From Natronohydrobacter sp. (GTDB lineage: Bacteria > Pseudomonadota > Alphaproteobacteria > Rhodobacterales > Rhodobacteraceae): DNA of 64,000 bases. The stretch spans positions 1-64,000 of the forward strand of contig JAUVXF010000011.1 of the NCBI GenBank assembly GCA_030603695.1, written 5' to 3'. The translations under genes were made by a program, and so were the position numbers. The first letter of the stretch is position 1; every line of letters begins with the position of its first letter. Under the pieces are notes generated by a model that ran no database searches, was not told the DNA's origin, and worked only from the letters and a program-made list of their open reading frames with translations. This document shows, piece after piece, positions 8,359 through 18,119 of the stretch.

Positions 8359-9237
8359 TCACGTTCCCTTGACCGGCGCGCCCCTCTCTGCGGCGGCGTC
8401 TATCCGCGCGGATTCCCATGCCAGCATGGCGCGTTTGCGCGCCAAGCCCCAGTGATACCCGCCCAACCCGCCTGCGCTGCGCAAGCATCTGTGGCAGGGG
8501 ATCAGAAAGCCAATCGGGTTACGCCCCACCGCGCTGCCAATCGCGCGGCCTGCCCGCGGTGTGCCAATGCGGGCGCCAATCGCGCTGTAGCTTGTGACAT
8601 GGCCAGAGGGCACATGGAGTAGCGCTTCCCATACCTTGATCTGAAAGGGCGTGCCGATCAGATGCACATCTGCCTTGCCCGATTGCGCCAGCGCGGCAGC
8701 GACATGCGGCGCGGCAAGACTGGGGTTGTCAACATAGCGCGCCTTGGGCCAGCGCGCCTGCATTTCTGCCAAAACCACATCTTCCGCGCCCGGTTCGGCA
8801 AAGGCCAAACCGCATAGCCCACGCGCGGTGGCCATGCCCAATGCCAGCCCGAAAGGGGTTTCAAACCAGCCATGGCCAATCTCCAACCCCGCACCTTGGC
8901 GGGCATAATCGCCCGGTGTCATCGCCTCCCAGCGCACAAACAGATCATGCAACCGTGCTTGGCCTGACAGCCCCAAATCCTGTGCCGCCTGCAATGTCGT
9001 TACTCGCGCGTCCAGCAAGTGGCGCGCGTGTTCCAGTGTCAGATATTGCTGGTAGCGCTTGGGCGAAACCCCGGCCCATTGGCTGAAAAGCCGCTGAAAA
9101 TGCGCCGCACTCATACCCAGCGCCGCTGCCAGATCGGGCAGGCTGCGCTGCGTGCCGCCGGGGGCATCTATCATCGCGATGGCGCGCTCTATCACGCGGT
9201 AATGATAGCTTGGGTCAGACAGGGGCAGGTCATCCAT
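8359..9237 (-). CDS. AraC-type HTH fused to methylated-DNA--cysteine S-methyltransferase
   Basis: 292 residues. Residues ~15-110 are an AraC-type double HTH (AAALGMSAAHFQRLFSQWAG, then QAAQDLGLSGQARLHDLF). The C-terminal half is the alkyltransferase domain with the acceptor cysteine in PCHR and the GGYHWGLARKR motif. It removes O6-alkyl groups from guanine. The N-terminal Ada domain that repairs phosphotriesters and switches Ada into an activator is missing, so this is an Ada-like protein lacking that sensor. The start at 9237 avoids overlap with the divergent MFS gene; an open frame further upstream is antisense to it. Confidence 0.88.
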   Translation of the reverse strand: MDDLPLSDPSYHYRVIERAIAMIDAPGGTQRSLPDLAAALGMSAAHFQRLFSQWAGVSPKRYQQYLTLEHARHLLDARVTTLQAAQDLGLSGQARLHDLFVRWEAMTPGDYARQGAGLEIGHGWFETPFGLALGMATARGLCGLAFAEPGAEDVVLAEMQARWPKARYVDNPSLAAPHVAAALAQSGKADVHLIGTPFQIKVWEALLHVPSGHVTSYSAIGARIGTPRAGRAIGSAVGRNPIGFLIPCHRCLRSAGGLGGYHWGLARKRAMLAWESARIDAAAERGAPVKGT

Positions 9238-9378
9238 CACAGGCTCCGAAGGCAATTTGGCAAAGCTTATGCCAAACCTGCCCCGATTGGCGACACGAAA
9301 CCTGCGCAAAGCGGGCATTGCAACTGCTTCACAGGTGAAATACGAGTTCGCAAAGCGCTCAAAAATCAGGCAAAACAC

Positions 9379-10557
9379 ATGAAGCTTGGCCTTTTCTTTC
9401 TGGTAGTCGGCTATTTGCTGAGCCAATTTTACCGCTCTTTTCTGGCTGTCCTGTCGGGGCTGTTGCAGGCCGATATTGGTATAACGGCCGATGATCTGGC
9501 GTTTTCGTCCGGGCTTTGGTTTATCGTTTTCGCGCTGATGCAACTGCCTGTCGGCTGGGCGCTGGATAAATACGGGCCACGGCGCACAACGGCGCTGTTG
9601 CTGGGCCTTGGCGGAACCGGGGGGGCTGCGCTGTTCGCGCTGGCGCAATCGGCTTTGCATGTGCATCTGGCCATGGTGTTTCTGGGGGTGGGTTGCGCGC
9701 CGGTGCTGATGGCATCTTACTATATTTTCGCGCGCAGCTTTCCGCCTGCCATATTCGCCACGCTTGCGGGCGCTGTCATCGGTTTTGGCTCGCTTGGGAA
9801 TATTCTGGGCGCGCTGCCCATGGCATGGGCCGCAGAGGCGATCGGCTGGCGCGCGGCGATCCTTGTGATTGCCGGTGTCACGGCGCTTGTGGCCTTTGTG
9901 CTGTGGTGGGTGATCCAAGACCCGCCCAAAGCCGAGGCCCCGGATGGCGCTGCCGGCAGTTTGCTCGATTTGCTGCGCATTCCGGCGCTGTGGTTCATCA
10001 TTCCGCTGCTCATTGTCAATTACGCCCCGGCGGCTGGGCTGCGCGGGCTATGGGCAGGGCCGTTTTATGCCGATCTTTATGGTGCAAGCGCATCTGGTAT
10101 CGGGCAGATTACCCTGCTGATGGCCTGTGCCATGATTGCGGGCAGTCTGGCCTATGGGCCGCTGGATCGGCTGTTTGGCACGCGCAAGCTGGTTATTCTG
10201 GCGGGCAATCTATGCGCGGTGCTGTGCCTTGGGGCGCTGTGGCTGTTTCCGTTATCGGGGTTTTGGCAAACGGGTATCCTGTTGGCAGGGGTGGGCTTTT
10301 TTGGCGCATCCTTCCCGATGATGATCGCGCATGGCCGCAGCTTCTTTCCGGCGCATCTGACAGGGCGGGGGGTAACGCTTTTGAACCTGTTTTCCATTGG
10401 CGGGGTGGGGGTGTTGCAAATGCTTAGTGGCCGTGTTCATGCGGCCGCGCCCAGCCTGCCGCCCGAAGCTGCCTATCAGGCCATATTCGGGTTTTTTGCG
10501 GTTCTGTTGCTGATTGGCTGTGTGATTTACGCCTTCTCGCGTGACCGGACAGATTAG
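9379..10557 (+). CDS. MFS transporter
   Basis: 392 residues, about twelve hydrophobic segments, beginning MKLGLFFLVVGYLLSQFYRS. The loop 2-3 motif is present (GWALDKYGPRRT). A major-facilitator permease; substrate unknown. It is divergent from the alkyltransferase gene with ~140 bases between. The frame is open upstream of the chosen ATG, but the preceding residues do not look like a permease. Confidence 0.88.
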   Translation: MKLGLFFLVVGYLLSQFYRSFLAVLSGLLQADIGITADDLAFSSGLWFIVFALMQLPVGWALDKYGPRRTTALLLGLGGTGGAALFALAQSALHVHLAMVFLGVGCAPVLMASYYIFARSFPPAIFATLAGAVIGFGSLGNILGALPMAWAAEAIGWRAAILVIAGVTALVAFVLWWVIQDPPKAEAPDGAAGSLLDLLRIPALWFIIPLLIVNYAPAAGLRGLWAGPFYADLYGASASGIGQITLLMACAMIAGSLAYGPLDRLFGTRKLVILAGNLCAVLCLGALWLFPLSGFWQTGILLAGVGFFGASFPMMIAHGRSFFPAHLTGRGVTLLNLFSIGGVGVLQMLSGRVHAAAPSLPPEAAYQAIFGFFAVLLLIGCVIYAFSRDRTD

Positions 10558-10619
10558 CGCCCCTTCACCTTTGTCCAGATATGCGATAGGTGCAGGCCAG
10601 ATGTGAAAAGGAGGCCATG

Positions 10620-11642
10620 ATGGGCTATAAGGTCGTCGTTGTTGGCGCCACAGGCAATGTGGGCCGCGAAATGCTGAATATTCTGGCAGAGCGGGAATTC
10701 CCCGTAGAACAGATTGCAGCGCTGGCATCGCGCCGCAGCCTTGGCACGGAAGTCAGCTATGGCGACAAAACCCTGAAATGCGAGGATCTGGAGACCTTTG
10801 ATTTCACGGGCTGGGATATTGCGTTTTTCGCGATCGGTTCGGATGCGACAAAGGTTTACGCACCCAAAGCGGCGTCTCAGGGCTGTGTGGTGATCGATAA
10901 CTCTTCGCTCTATCGCTATGATCCCGATGTGCCGCTGGTTGTGCCAGAGGTGAATGCCGCCGCTGTGGAAGGGTATGCGAAGAAAAACATCATCGCCAAC
11001 CCCAACTGCTCTACCGCGCAAATGGTTGTCGCACTGAAACCCCTGCATGATCGCGCGCGGATCAAGCGGGTGGTTGTGTCCACCTATCAATCCGTTTCCG
11101 GCACAGGCAAGGAAGCGATTGACGAATTGTGGAACCAGACCAAGGGCATCTATGTTCCCGGTCAGGAAGTGGCGCCCAGCGTGTACCCAAAGCAGATTGC
11201 CTTCAATGTGATCCCGCATATTGATGTTTTCATGGAAGATGGCACCACCAAGGAAGAGTGGAAAATGGTGGCCGAAACCAAGAAAATCCTTGATCCCAAG
11301 ATCAAGCTGACCGCCACTTGCGTGCGCGTGCCGGTGTTTGTGGGCCATTCCGAAGCGATCAATATCGAGTTTGAGGATTTTCTGGACGAGGACGAGGCCC
11401 GCGATATACTGCGCGAGGCCCCCGGTATCATGGTGATCGATAAGCGCGAACCGGGTGGCTATATTACCCCGGTGGAATGCGTGGGCGATTACGCAACCTA
11501 TATCAGCCGTATCCGGCAGGATTCGACCGTGGAAAACGGGCTGAACCTGTGGTGCGTCAGTGACAACCTGCGCAAGGGCGCTGCCCTGAATGCTGTGCAG
11601 ATTGCAGAGGTTCTGGGCGTGCGCTGCCTGAAAAAAGGCTGA
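10620..11642 (+). CDS. asd: Aspartate-semialdehyde dehydrogenase
   Basis: 340 residues. NADPH-binding N-terminus (VVVVGATGNVGREML), active-site cysteine in NPNCSTAQM, and the substrate-binding histidine in RVPVFVGHSEA. It reduces aspartyl phosphate to the semialdehyde for lysine, threonine, methionine and peptidoglycan precursors. Two ATGs are adjacent; the second (10620) sits five bases after AAAGGAGG and is preferred. Followed by a strong terminator. Confidence 0.96.
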   Translation: MGYKVVVVGATGNVGREMLNILAEREFPVEQIAALASRRSLGTEVSYGDKTLKCEDLETFDFTGWDIAFFAIGSDATKVYAPKAASQGCVVIDNSSLYRYDPDVPLVVPEVNAAAVEGYAKKNIIANPNCSTAQMVVALKPLHDRARIKRVVVSTYQSVSGTGKEAIDELWNQTKGIYVPGQEVAPSVYPKQIAFNVIPHIDVFMEDGTTKEEWKMVAETKKILDPKIKLTATCVRVPVFVGHSEAINIEFEDFLDEDEARDILREAPGIMVIDKREPGGYITPVECVGDYATYISRIRQDSTVENGLNLWCVSDNLRKGAALNAVQIAEVLGVRCLKKG

Positions 11643-11664
11643 GCAGTGCCATGCGATCTGTGAA

Positions 11665-11694
11665 AGCGCGGGGCCAGCCAGCCCCGCGCTTTTT
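11665..11694 (+). terminator. Intrinsic terminator of asd
   Basis: AGCGCGGGGC pairs perfectly with GCCCCGCGCT around a six-base loop and is followed by TTTT. Confidence 0.9.
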
Positions 11695-11852
11695 CGTTTT
11701 CGCGCCAGATATGCGCCGAAAGCGGTGTTTCATTTCTTATCGGAACGCCCAAGGGCGGAACTGGCGGCGCAAATGTCGCAATCGCCTCTCCCAATTGCGG
11801 CATGCCCCGCTATAGCAGAGCGCAGAAGACATATCAGCGGAGGGAGCGCGAG

Positions 11853-13529
11853 ATGGGCTTTAAAACAGATATCGAAATCGCCCGCGCGGCGAAGAAGCGG
11901 CCAATTCAGGAAATTGGCGCGAAACTGGGCATACCGACAGAGCATCTGCTGCCCTTCGGCCATGACAAGGCCAAGATTTCGCAAGAATTTGTCGCACAGG
12001 CCCGCGCGCGGCAGCGTGGCAAGCTGATCCTTGTGACTGCGATAAACCCGACACCGGCGGGCGAGGGCAAAACCACCACCACCGTAGGCTTGGGCGATGG
12101 GCTGAACGCCATCGGCAAGCGCGCCGCGATCTGTATCAGAGAGGCCTCTCTTGGGCCAAATTTTGGCATGAAGGGGGGCGCTGCCGGGGGGGGCTATGCG
12201 CAGGTTGTGCCAATGGAAGATATGAACCTGCATTTCACGGGTGATTTTCATGCCATCACCTCGGCGCATAATCTGCTATCGGCAATGATAGATAATCACA
12301 TCTATTGGGGCAATGAGCTGGAAATAGACGATCGCCGGATCACATGGCGGCGCGTGATGGATATGAATGATCGCGCCTTGCGGGATATGGTCATCTCTTT
12401 GGGCGGTGTGTCCAACGGGTTTGCGCGCCAGACGGGGTTTGATATCACCGTGGCGTCAGAAGTGATGGCGATCTTGTGCCTTGCGGCCGATCTGGAGGAT
12501 TTGCAGCGCCGCTTGGGCGATATCGTGATTGCCTATCGGCGCGACAAAACGCCAATCTATTGCCGCGACATCAAGGCCGAAGGCGCGATGACCGTGCTTT
12601 TGAAAGACGCGATGCAACCCAATCTGGTACAAACGCTGGAGAATAACCCCGCCTTTGTGCATGGTGGCCCCTTCGCCAATATCGCGCATGGCTGCAATTC
12701 GGTGGTGGCCACGCAAACCGCGCTGGGGCTGGCCGATTACGTTGTCACAGAGGCCGGATTTGGCGCCGATCTGGGCGCGGAGAAGTTTTTCAACATCAAA
12801 TGCCGCAAGGCCGGGCTTTCGCCCTCTGTTGCCGTGATTGTGGCAACCGTGCGCGCTATGAAGATGAATGGCGGCATTGCAAAAGCTGATCTAGGTGCGG
12901 AAAATGTAAGTGCAGTGCAGAAAGGCTGCCCAAATCTGGGGCGTCATATTGAGAATGTGAAATCTTTTGGTGTGCCTGTTGTGGTGGCGATCAATCATTT
13001 CCATTCGGATACCGAGGCCGAAATTCAGGCGGTGAAAGACTATGTGGCGGGCCTTGGCGCAGAGGCGATCTTGTGTCGGCACTGGGCCGAAGGCGGGCAG
13101 GGAATTACAGAACTGGCGCAGCGTGTGGCCGATCTGGCAGAGGGCGAGAGCGCACAATTCGCGCCGCTTTACCCCGATGAGATGCCCCTATTCGAGAAGA
13201 TGGAAACCATCGCCCGCCGGATTTACCGCGCCGATGCGGTGCTGGCAGATGCGAAAATCCGCAAGCAGCTGAAAGAGTGGGAAGCGGCTGGCTATGGGCA
13301 TTTGCCCATCTGCATGGCCAAAACGCAATACTCCTTCTCGACAGACCCGAATTTGCGCGGCGCGCCAGTGAACCATTCTGTTCCGGTGCGCGAGGTGCGG
13401 CTATCGGCCGGGGCGGGGTTTATCGTGGCGATTTGCGGTGAGATCATGACAATGCCCGGCCTGCCGCGCAAACCAGCCGCCGAGAGCATCCGTTTCAATG
13501 ATGCGGGCGTGATTGAGGGGCTGTTCTGA
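11853..13529 (+). CDS. fhs: Formate--tetrahydrofolate ligase
   Basis: 558 residues. ATP-binding loop [18 protein letters not shown] and the family signature near [19 protein letters not shown]. It makes 10-formyl-THF from formate, THF and ATP. The start at 11853 follows CGGAGGGAG; an upstream in-frame ATG has no site. It precedes folD with 153 bases between, so the two link formate to the folate one-carbon pool. Confidence 0.97.
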   Translation: MGFKTDIEIARAAKKRPIQEIGAKLGIPTEHLLPFGHDKAKISQEFVAQARARQRGKLILVTAINPTPAGEGKTTTTVGLGDGLNAIGKRAAICIREASLGPNFGMKGGAAGGGYAQVVPMEDMNLHFTGDFHAITSAHNLLSAMIDNHIYWGNELEIDDRRITWRRVMDMNDRALRDMVISLGGVSNGFARQTGFDITVASEVMAILCLAADLEDLQRRLGDIVIAYRRDKTPIYCRDIKAEGAMTVLLKDAMQPNLVQTLENNPAFVHGGPFANIAHGCNSVVATQTALGLADYVVTEAGFGADLGAEKFFNIKCRKAGLSPSVAVIVATVRAMKMNGGIAKADLGAENVSAVQKGCPNLGRHIENVKSFGVPVVVAINHFHSDTEAEIQAVKDYVAGLGAEAILCRHWAEGGQGITELAQRVADLAEGESAQFAPLYPDEMPLFEKMETIARRIYRADAVLADAKIRKQLKEWEAAGYGHLPICMAKTQYSFSTDPNLRGAPVNHSVPVREVRLSAGAGFIVAICGEIMTMPGLPRKPAAESIRFNDAGVIEGLF

Positions 13530-13535
13530 CCATGC

Positions 13536-13589
13536 GGACGGTGGACGGCGCTCGCGCGGCGGCGCCGCCCGTCGCCCCGCCCACCGTCC
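13536..13589. other. GC-rich structured element between fhs and folD
   Basis: GGACGGTGG (13536-13544) pairs with CCACCGTCC (13581-13589), enclosing a very GC-rich segment that can fold further. There is no U tract. It may slow or regulate read-through from fhs to folD. Confidence 0.5.
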
Positions 13590-13682
13590 CACAGGGGTGA
13601 TTGCACTGCTGCGCCGCAGCGCGTAGGAGGCGATACACTTGCAGGCGCGCGGCCGGATATGCGAGAGAAGGAGATACAGCCA

Positions 13683-14573
13683 ATGGTGGCACAAATTATT
13701 GATGGCAAGGCATTTGCGGCCAAGATGCGCGACAAGATCGCCGCGCAGGTGGCGGCGCTGAAGGCGGATCACGGCATTACCCCCGGTCTGGCGGTTGTTC
13801 TGGTGGGGCAAGACCCGGCCAGTCAGGTATATGTCCGTTCCAAGGGCAAGCAGACCGTAGAGGTTGGAATGGCCTCTTTCGAACATCGGCTGGCGGCGGA
13901 CACATCCGAGGCAGAATTGCTGGCGGTGATTGACGCGCTGAATGCTGATCCGAAAATTCACGGCATTCTGGTGCAACTGCCGCTGCCAGACCATCTGGAT
14001 TCCGATCTGGTTATAAACCGGATTGACCCGGCGAAGGATGTGGATGGCTTTCATATTTCAAATGTTGGCTTGTTGGGCACGGGCCAGAAGGCGATGGTTC
14101 CGTGCACCCCTTTGGGCTGTTTGATGATGTTGCGCGCCCATCATGGCAGCTTGTCGGGTTTGCATGCGGTGGTGGTGGGGCGGTCGAATATTGTGGGCAA
14201 GCCCATGGCGCAACTTTTGCTGGGCGATAGCTGCACAGTGACAATCGCCCATTCGCGCACCCGCAATCTGGCCGAAATCTGCCGCAGCGCCGATATTCTG
14301 GTGGCCGCTGTTGGCAGGCCTGAAATGATACCGGGCGAATGGGTGAAACCCGGTGCGACTGTGATGGATGTGGGAATCAACCGTGTGGCGGATGGCGCGA
14401 AAACGCGCCTTGTGGGCGATGTGGATTTTGACAGCGCCGCCGCCGTGGCAGGCGCGATCACACCTGTTCCCGGTGGTGTTGGCCCGATGACAATTGCTTG
14501 CCTTCTGGCCAACACGCTGACAGCCACATGCCGCGCAAATGGGCTGCCAGAGCCGGAAGGGCTGACAGTCTAA
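13683..14573 (+). CDS. folD: Bifunctional methylene-THF dehydrogenase / methenyl-THF cyclohydrolase
   Basis: 296 residues. Catalytic YVRSKGKQ motif, QLPLPDH, PCTPLG and the NADP-binding [11 protein letters not shown], all in family order. It interconverts 5,10-methylene- and 10-formyl-THF. The start at 13683 follows GAAGGAG. The stop overlaps that of the convergent P-type ATPase gene. Confidence 0.97.
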   Translation: MVAQIIDGKAFAAKMRDKIAAQVAALKADHGITPGLAVVLVGQDPASQVYVRSKGKQTVEVGMASFEHRLAADTSEAELLAVIDALNADPKIHGILVQLPLPDHLDSDLVINRIDPAKDVDGFHISNVGLLGTGQKAMVPCTPLGCLMMLRAHHGSLSGLHAVVVGRSNIVGKPMAQLLLGDSCTVTIAHSRTRNLAEICRSADILVAAVGRPEMIPGEWVKPGATVMDVGINRVADGAKTRLVGDVDFDSAAAVAGAITPVPGGVGPMTIACLLANTLTATCRANGLPEPEGLTV

Positions 14574-17236
14574 GCGCGCTCCTGCTCTGGCTTGGGGCTG
14601 CCCAGCAGCTTCCAAGCCTTTGCGGCGTATTTGTCCAGTTCCAGCACCAAAAGCAGCACCACCCCCGCGAAGGCGCATTGCGCAACCTGCCACGGTGCAA
14701 GGGCCACAGTATCAAACAGCGCCTGCATGAGTGGCAGATAGGTGAAACCCGCCTGCAACACGACCACCAGCGCCACAGCGATCAGCACGGCGGGCGTGCC
14801 TTTTGCGCCTGTCCATGTCAGTGACCAGCCATGCCTGTAGCGCACGGAAAAGAGGTAGAATACCTCCATTGCAACCAGCGTGTTCAGGGCCATTGTGCGG
14901 GCCTCTGCCAGCCCCGCGCCTTGGGCCTGTGCCAGCGCGAATTGGCCAAAAATGCCAATGGCAAAGAGGATCGAGACCAGAAACACCCGCCACAGGATAA
15001 AGCGCGACATGATCGGCGCATTGGCCCGGCGTGGGGGCTGGCGCATGATGGCCTGCTCTGGCCGTTCAAAGGCCAGTGACATGGCCAGCGCCACGGAAGA
15101 CACCATATTCACCCACAATATCTGCAAAGGCGTAATGGGCAGCATCAGCCCGAACAACACCGCGATGATAAGCGAGATCGACTCGCCCCCATTCACAGGC
15201 AGAAGAAAGGTGATTACCTTTTTCAGATTGGCATAAACTGTGCGCCCCTGTTTCACAGCCTCTGCGATAGAGGCGAAGTTATCATCGGCCAGCACGAAAT
15301 CAGATGCCTCGCGCGCCGCCTCGGAGCCTTTTTGCCCCATCGCAATCCCCGCATCGGCGCGTTTGAGGGCAGGGGCATCATTCACCCCGTCGCCTGTCAT
15401 GGCCACAACCTGCCCGCGCGCCTGAAGGGCCTGCACAAGGCGCAGCTTATGCTCTGGGCTGGTGCGGGCAAATACATCGGTGCGCCGGATTGCCGCTTCC
15501 AGTGCGGTATCATCCATCTGGTCGATATCGGCACCCGTCAGCGGCTGGTCGGTCTGTTTCAGCCCGATTTGGCGGCCAATGGCGGCGGCGGTTCCGGCAT
15601 GATCGCCGGTGATCATCTTCACAGAAATCCCGGCGGCGTGGCATTCAGCGACAGCGGCAATCGCCTCGTCGCGGGGCGGGTCTATCAGGCCTACAAGGCC
15701 CAGCAGCACCAGCCCTTCAGATACGGCCTCATGCGACAGCGATGTGCCGTCATAGGGCATATGGGCCAAAGCCAGCACACGCTGGCCATCGCTGGCAATC
15801 CGGGCGCTGGCCGCTTCCCAATAGTCCCAATCCAGCGGCTGTGGCCCATCTGCGCCCATTTGGGTGGCGCAATGCGCCATCACGCGTTCGGGCGCGCCTT
15901 TCAGCAGCACCAGCCCGTCATGCAGCACCGCCATATAGCGGTAGCGGGCATCGAAGGGGATTGCGGCTTTGGCGCGGGGGCGGTTTGTGATGCGCGCGCC
16001 CAGCTTGCCCCCAAAGGCCAGAAGTGCGCCTTCCATAGGGTCGCCCTCTACGCGCCAGCCCTCTTTGCCTTGCACCAGCGCGGCGGTGTTACACAGCGCC
16101 GCAACCTGCGCCAGTTGCTCCAGAACGGCAGGCGCGCCGCCAGAAACTTCGCCATCCGGCGCATAGCCTTTGCCCGAAACCGTGGCCACATCCTGCGCAG
16201 TCACAACGCTTGCGACCATCATCTCATTGCGCGTCAGCGTGCCGGTTTTATCCGAACAGATGGTGGATACCGCGCCAAGCGTTTCAATAATCGGCAAGCG
16301 GCGGATAATGGCATTGCGCCGCGCCATGGATTGCACGCCAATCGCCAGCGTCACTGTCAGCACGGCGGGCAGACCTTCGGGAATGGCGGCCACGAACAGG
16401 CCCACCACGATCATGAACGCTTCGGCAAAGGGCAGTTCGCGAAAGGCCAGCGTAAAGGCCAGAATGACCCCGGCCAGCCCCATGATGACGCCAGTCAAGT
16501 ATTTCGCAAATACCTCCATCTGGTGAATAAGTGGGGTTTTCAATGTCTGCACCCCGGCCATCATGGTGCTTATGCGCCCGATTTCCGTGGCGCTGCCTGT
16601 GGCTGTGACAACGCCCAGCCCCGTGCCCTCGCTGACCATTGTGCCGCTAAAGCCCATTGCGCGGCGATCGCCCAGTGCGGCATCTGCTGCGACAGGATCA
16701 ACCGCCTTGCGCACTGGCACGGATTCGCCTGTCAGAATGGCTTCTTCCACTGTCAGGCCCGCAACCTCTATCAGGCGCAGATCGGCAGGGATCTTATCGC
16801 CTGCTTCCAGCACAACGATATCACCGGGAACAAGATCGGCGCCCGCAATCGCCATACGCTCGCCCGCGCGGATGACATTGGCCTTGGGGGCCAGCATGTC
16901 GCGCAATGCGTCCAGCGCCGCTTCGGCGCGGCCTTCCTGCACAAAGCCGATCACGGCATTGAGGATCACCACAGCCATGATCACGCCGGTGTCAATCCAA
17001 TGGCCCAAGAGTGCGGTAATCGCCGCCGCGCCAATCAGCACCAGAATAAGCAGGTTGTTGAACTGCCGCGCCAGCCGTTGCAACGGCCCTGCGCGGGGCG
17101 CATCGGGCAGTTTGTTGGGGCCGTGGGTGCGCGCCCGTGCCTTGGCACTGGCGCTGTCAATTCCGTTTGCGGATGTTTCCAGCCGCTCCAGCACAGTTTC
17201 GGCGGGAACGGCCCAAGGCATGTTTTTATCAGACAT
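14570..17236 (-). CDS. P-type cation-transporting ATPase (P2 type)
   Basis: 888 residues. All P-ATPase hallmarks are present: TGES (ILTGESVPV), phosphorylation loop SDKTGTLT, the KGAPE nucleotide site, [13 protein letters not shown] hinge, and M4 PEGLP. The N-terminal cation ATPase domain and about ten membrane helices fit the P2 group (Ca2+, Na+/K+ or H+-like). M6 reads [11 protein letters not shown] where Ca2+ pumps have NLVTD, so the transported ion is uncertain. The start is taken at [11 protein letters not shown]; the ribosome site is weak. The upstream SDR gene ends 19 bases before it. Confidence 0.92.
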   Translation of the reverse strand: MSDKNMPWAVPAETVLERLETSANGIDSASAKARARTHGPNKLPDAPRAGPLQRLARQFNNLLILVLIGAAAITALLGHWIDTGVIMAVVILNAVIGFVQEGRAEAALDALRDMLAPKANVIRAGERMAIAGADLVPGDIVVLEAGDKIPADLRLIEVAGLTVEEAILTGESVPVRKAVDPVAADAALGDRRAMGFSGTMVSEGTGLGVVTATGSATEIGRISTMMAGVQTLKTPLIHQMEVFAKYLTGVIMGLAGVILAFTLAFRELPFAEAFMIVVGLFVAAIPEGLPAVLTVTLAIGVQSMARRNAIIRRLPIIETLGAVSTICSDKTGTLTRNEMMVASVVTAQDVATVSGKGYAPDGEVSGGAPAVLEQLAQVAALCNTAALVQGKEGWRVEGDPMEGALLAFGGKLGARITNRPRAKAAIPFDARYRYMAVLHDGLVLLKGAPERVMAHCATQMGADGPQPLDWDYWEAASARIASDGQRVLALAHMPYDGTSLSHEAVSEGLVLLGLVGLIDPPRDEAIAAVAECHAAGISVKMITGDHAGTAAAIGRQIGLKQTDQPLTGADIDQMDDTALEAAIRRTDVFARTSPEHKLRLVQALQARGQVVAMTGDGVNDAPALKRADAGIAMGQKGSEAAREASDFVLADDNFASIAEAVKQGRTVYANLKKVITFLLPVNGGESISLIIAVLFGLMLPITPLQILWVNMVSSVALAMSLAFERPEQAIMRQPPRRANAPIMSRFILWRVFLVSILFAIGIFGQFALAQAQGAGLAEARTMALNTLVAMEVFYLFSVRYRHGWSLTWTGAKGTPAVLIAVALVVVLQAGFTYLPLMQALFDTVALAPWQVAQCAFAGVVLLLVLELDKYAAKAWKLLGSPKPEQERA

Positions 17237-17255
17237 ATCAGGTTTCAGTGTATGT

Positions 17256-18008
17256 TCAGGGCGCGGTATAGCCGCCATCTACCAGATGGTAGCTGCCGGT
17301 GACAAAGCTGGCACGATCTGACAGCAAAAAGCAGGTCAGCGCCGAGACCTCCTCGGATGTGCCAATCCGGCCCATCGGGTGCAAGCCTGCCAGCCCGTCC
17401 AGCATTTCCGCACTCAGGTTATTTGTCAAAAGCGGGGTCTGGATAAAGGCCGGGCCGACCGAATTGATGCGGATACCTTTTTGCGCATATTCCATCGCGG
17501 CGGTTTTGGTCAGGCCCAAAAGCGCGTGTTTGCTGGCCACATAGGCCGAAGAATTGGCAAAACCCACACTGCCAAGAATAGAGGCCATATTCACAATCGC
17601 CCCACCGCCCGCGCGTTCCATGGCCGGGATCTGGTAGCGCATGCCGTAGAACACGCCATTCAGATTGATATTGATCACCTTATGCCATGCCTCCAACGGG
17701 TATTCGCCAGTCGGGGCCTGAGCGCCGCCAATGCCTGCATTGTTGACGGCAAGATGCAGCGCGCCTGTTTCCGCCTCGGCAAAGGCCACAAGCGCTTGCA
17801 TGGCTTCGGGATCGGCCACATCGGCGGCAAAGGGGGCCGCCTTGCCCCCGCGATCCAAGATCGTGGCCACTGGCCCCGCGCACCCTTCGGCGCTGATATC
17901 CGAGACGATGACAAAGGCCCCGCTGGCGGCAAGCTCCAGCGCAATCGCCTCGCCAATGCCAGAGGCGGCGCCCGTGACAATGGCGGTTTTTCCTGCGAAA
18001 TCAAACAT
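17256..18008 (-). CDS. Short-chain dehydrogenase/reductase
   Basis: 250 residues of classical SDR type: TGAASGIG cofactor loop, NNAGIGG, catalytic serine in NMASILGS and YVASK. The acidic residue after beta-2 (VSDISAEG) suggests NAD(H) preference. The substrate is not known. It lies on the same strand just upstream of the P-type ATPase and may be cotranscribed. Confidence 0.9.
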   Translation of the reverse strand: MFDFAGKTAIVTGAASGIGEAIALELAASGAFVIVSDISAEGCAGPVATILDRGGKAAPFAADVADPEAMQALVAFAEAETGALHLAVNNAGIGGAQAPTGEYPLEAWHKVININLNGVFYGMRYQIPAMERAGGGAIVNMASILGSVGFANSSAYVASKHALLGLTKTAAMEYAQKGIRINSVGPAFIQTPLLTNNLSAEMLDGLAGLHPMGRIGTSEEVSALTCFLLSDRASFVTGSYHLVDGGYTAP

Positions 18009-18072
18009 GCTTCCCCCTTTGCTTGGTCATGCGGCCTTGGCCGCGCATGGGGGGAGTATGTCAGGCCGGGCA

Positions 18073-18108
18073 GGGCCTGTCTTTGCGCTCGCGCAAATTG
18101 GCAGGCCC
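18073..18108 (-). terminator. Hairpin after cysNC
   Basis: Outer arms GGGCCTG/CAGGCCC enclose inner arms TTTGCG/CGCAAA with small internal bulges. It lies 12 bases after the cysNC stop on the minus strand. It lacks a clear U tract, so termination is likely but not certain. Confidence 0.6.
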
Positions 18109-18119
18109 GCCCAGTGGGT

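Noticed and set aside
9238-9918. N-terminal extension of the Ada-like protein
   Set aside because: Antisense to the MFS gene and with no recognisable domain; it would have supplied the missing Ada domain but has no zinc cysteines.
15332-17302. 656-codon plus-strand open frame
   Set aside because: Fully antisense to the P-type ATPase, whose motifs are complete. High-GC third-position bias opens such frames. The product is histidine- and glycine-rich with no domain.
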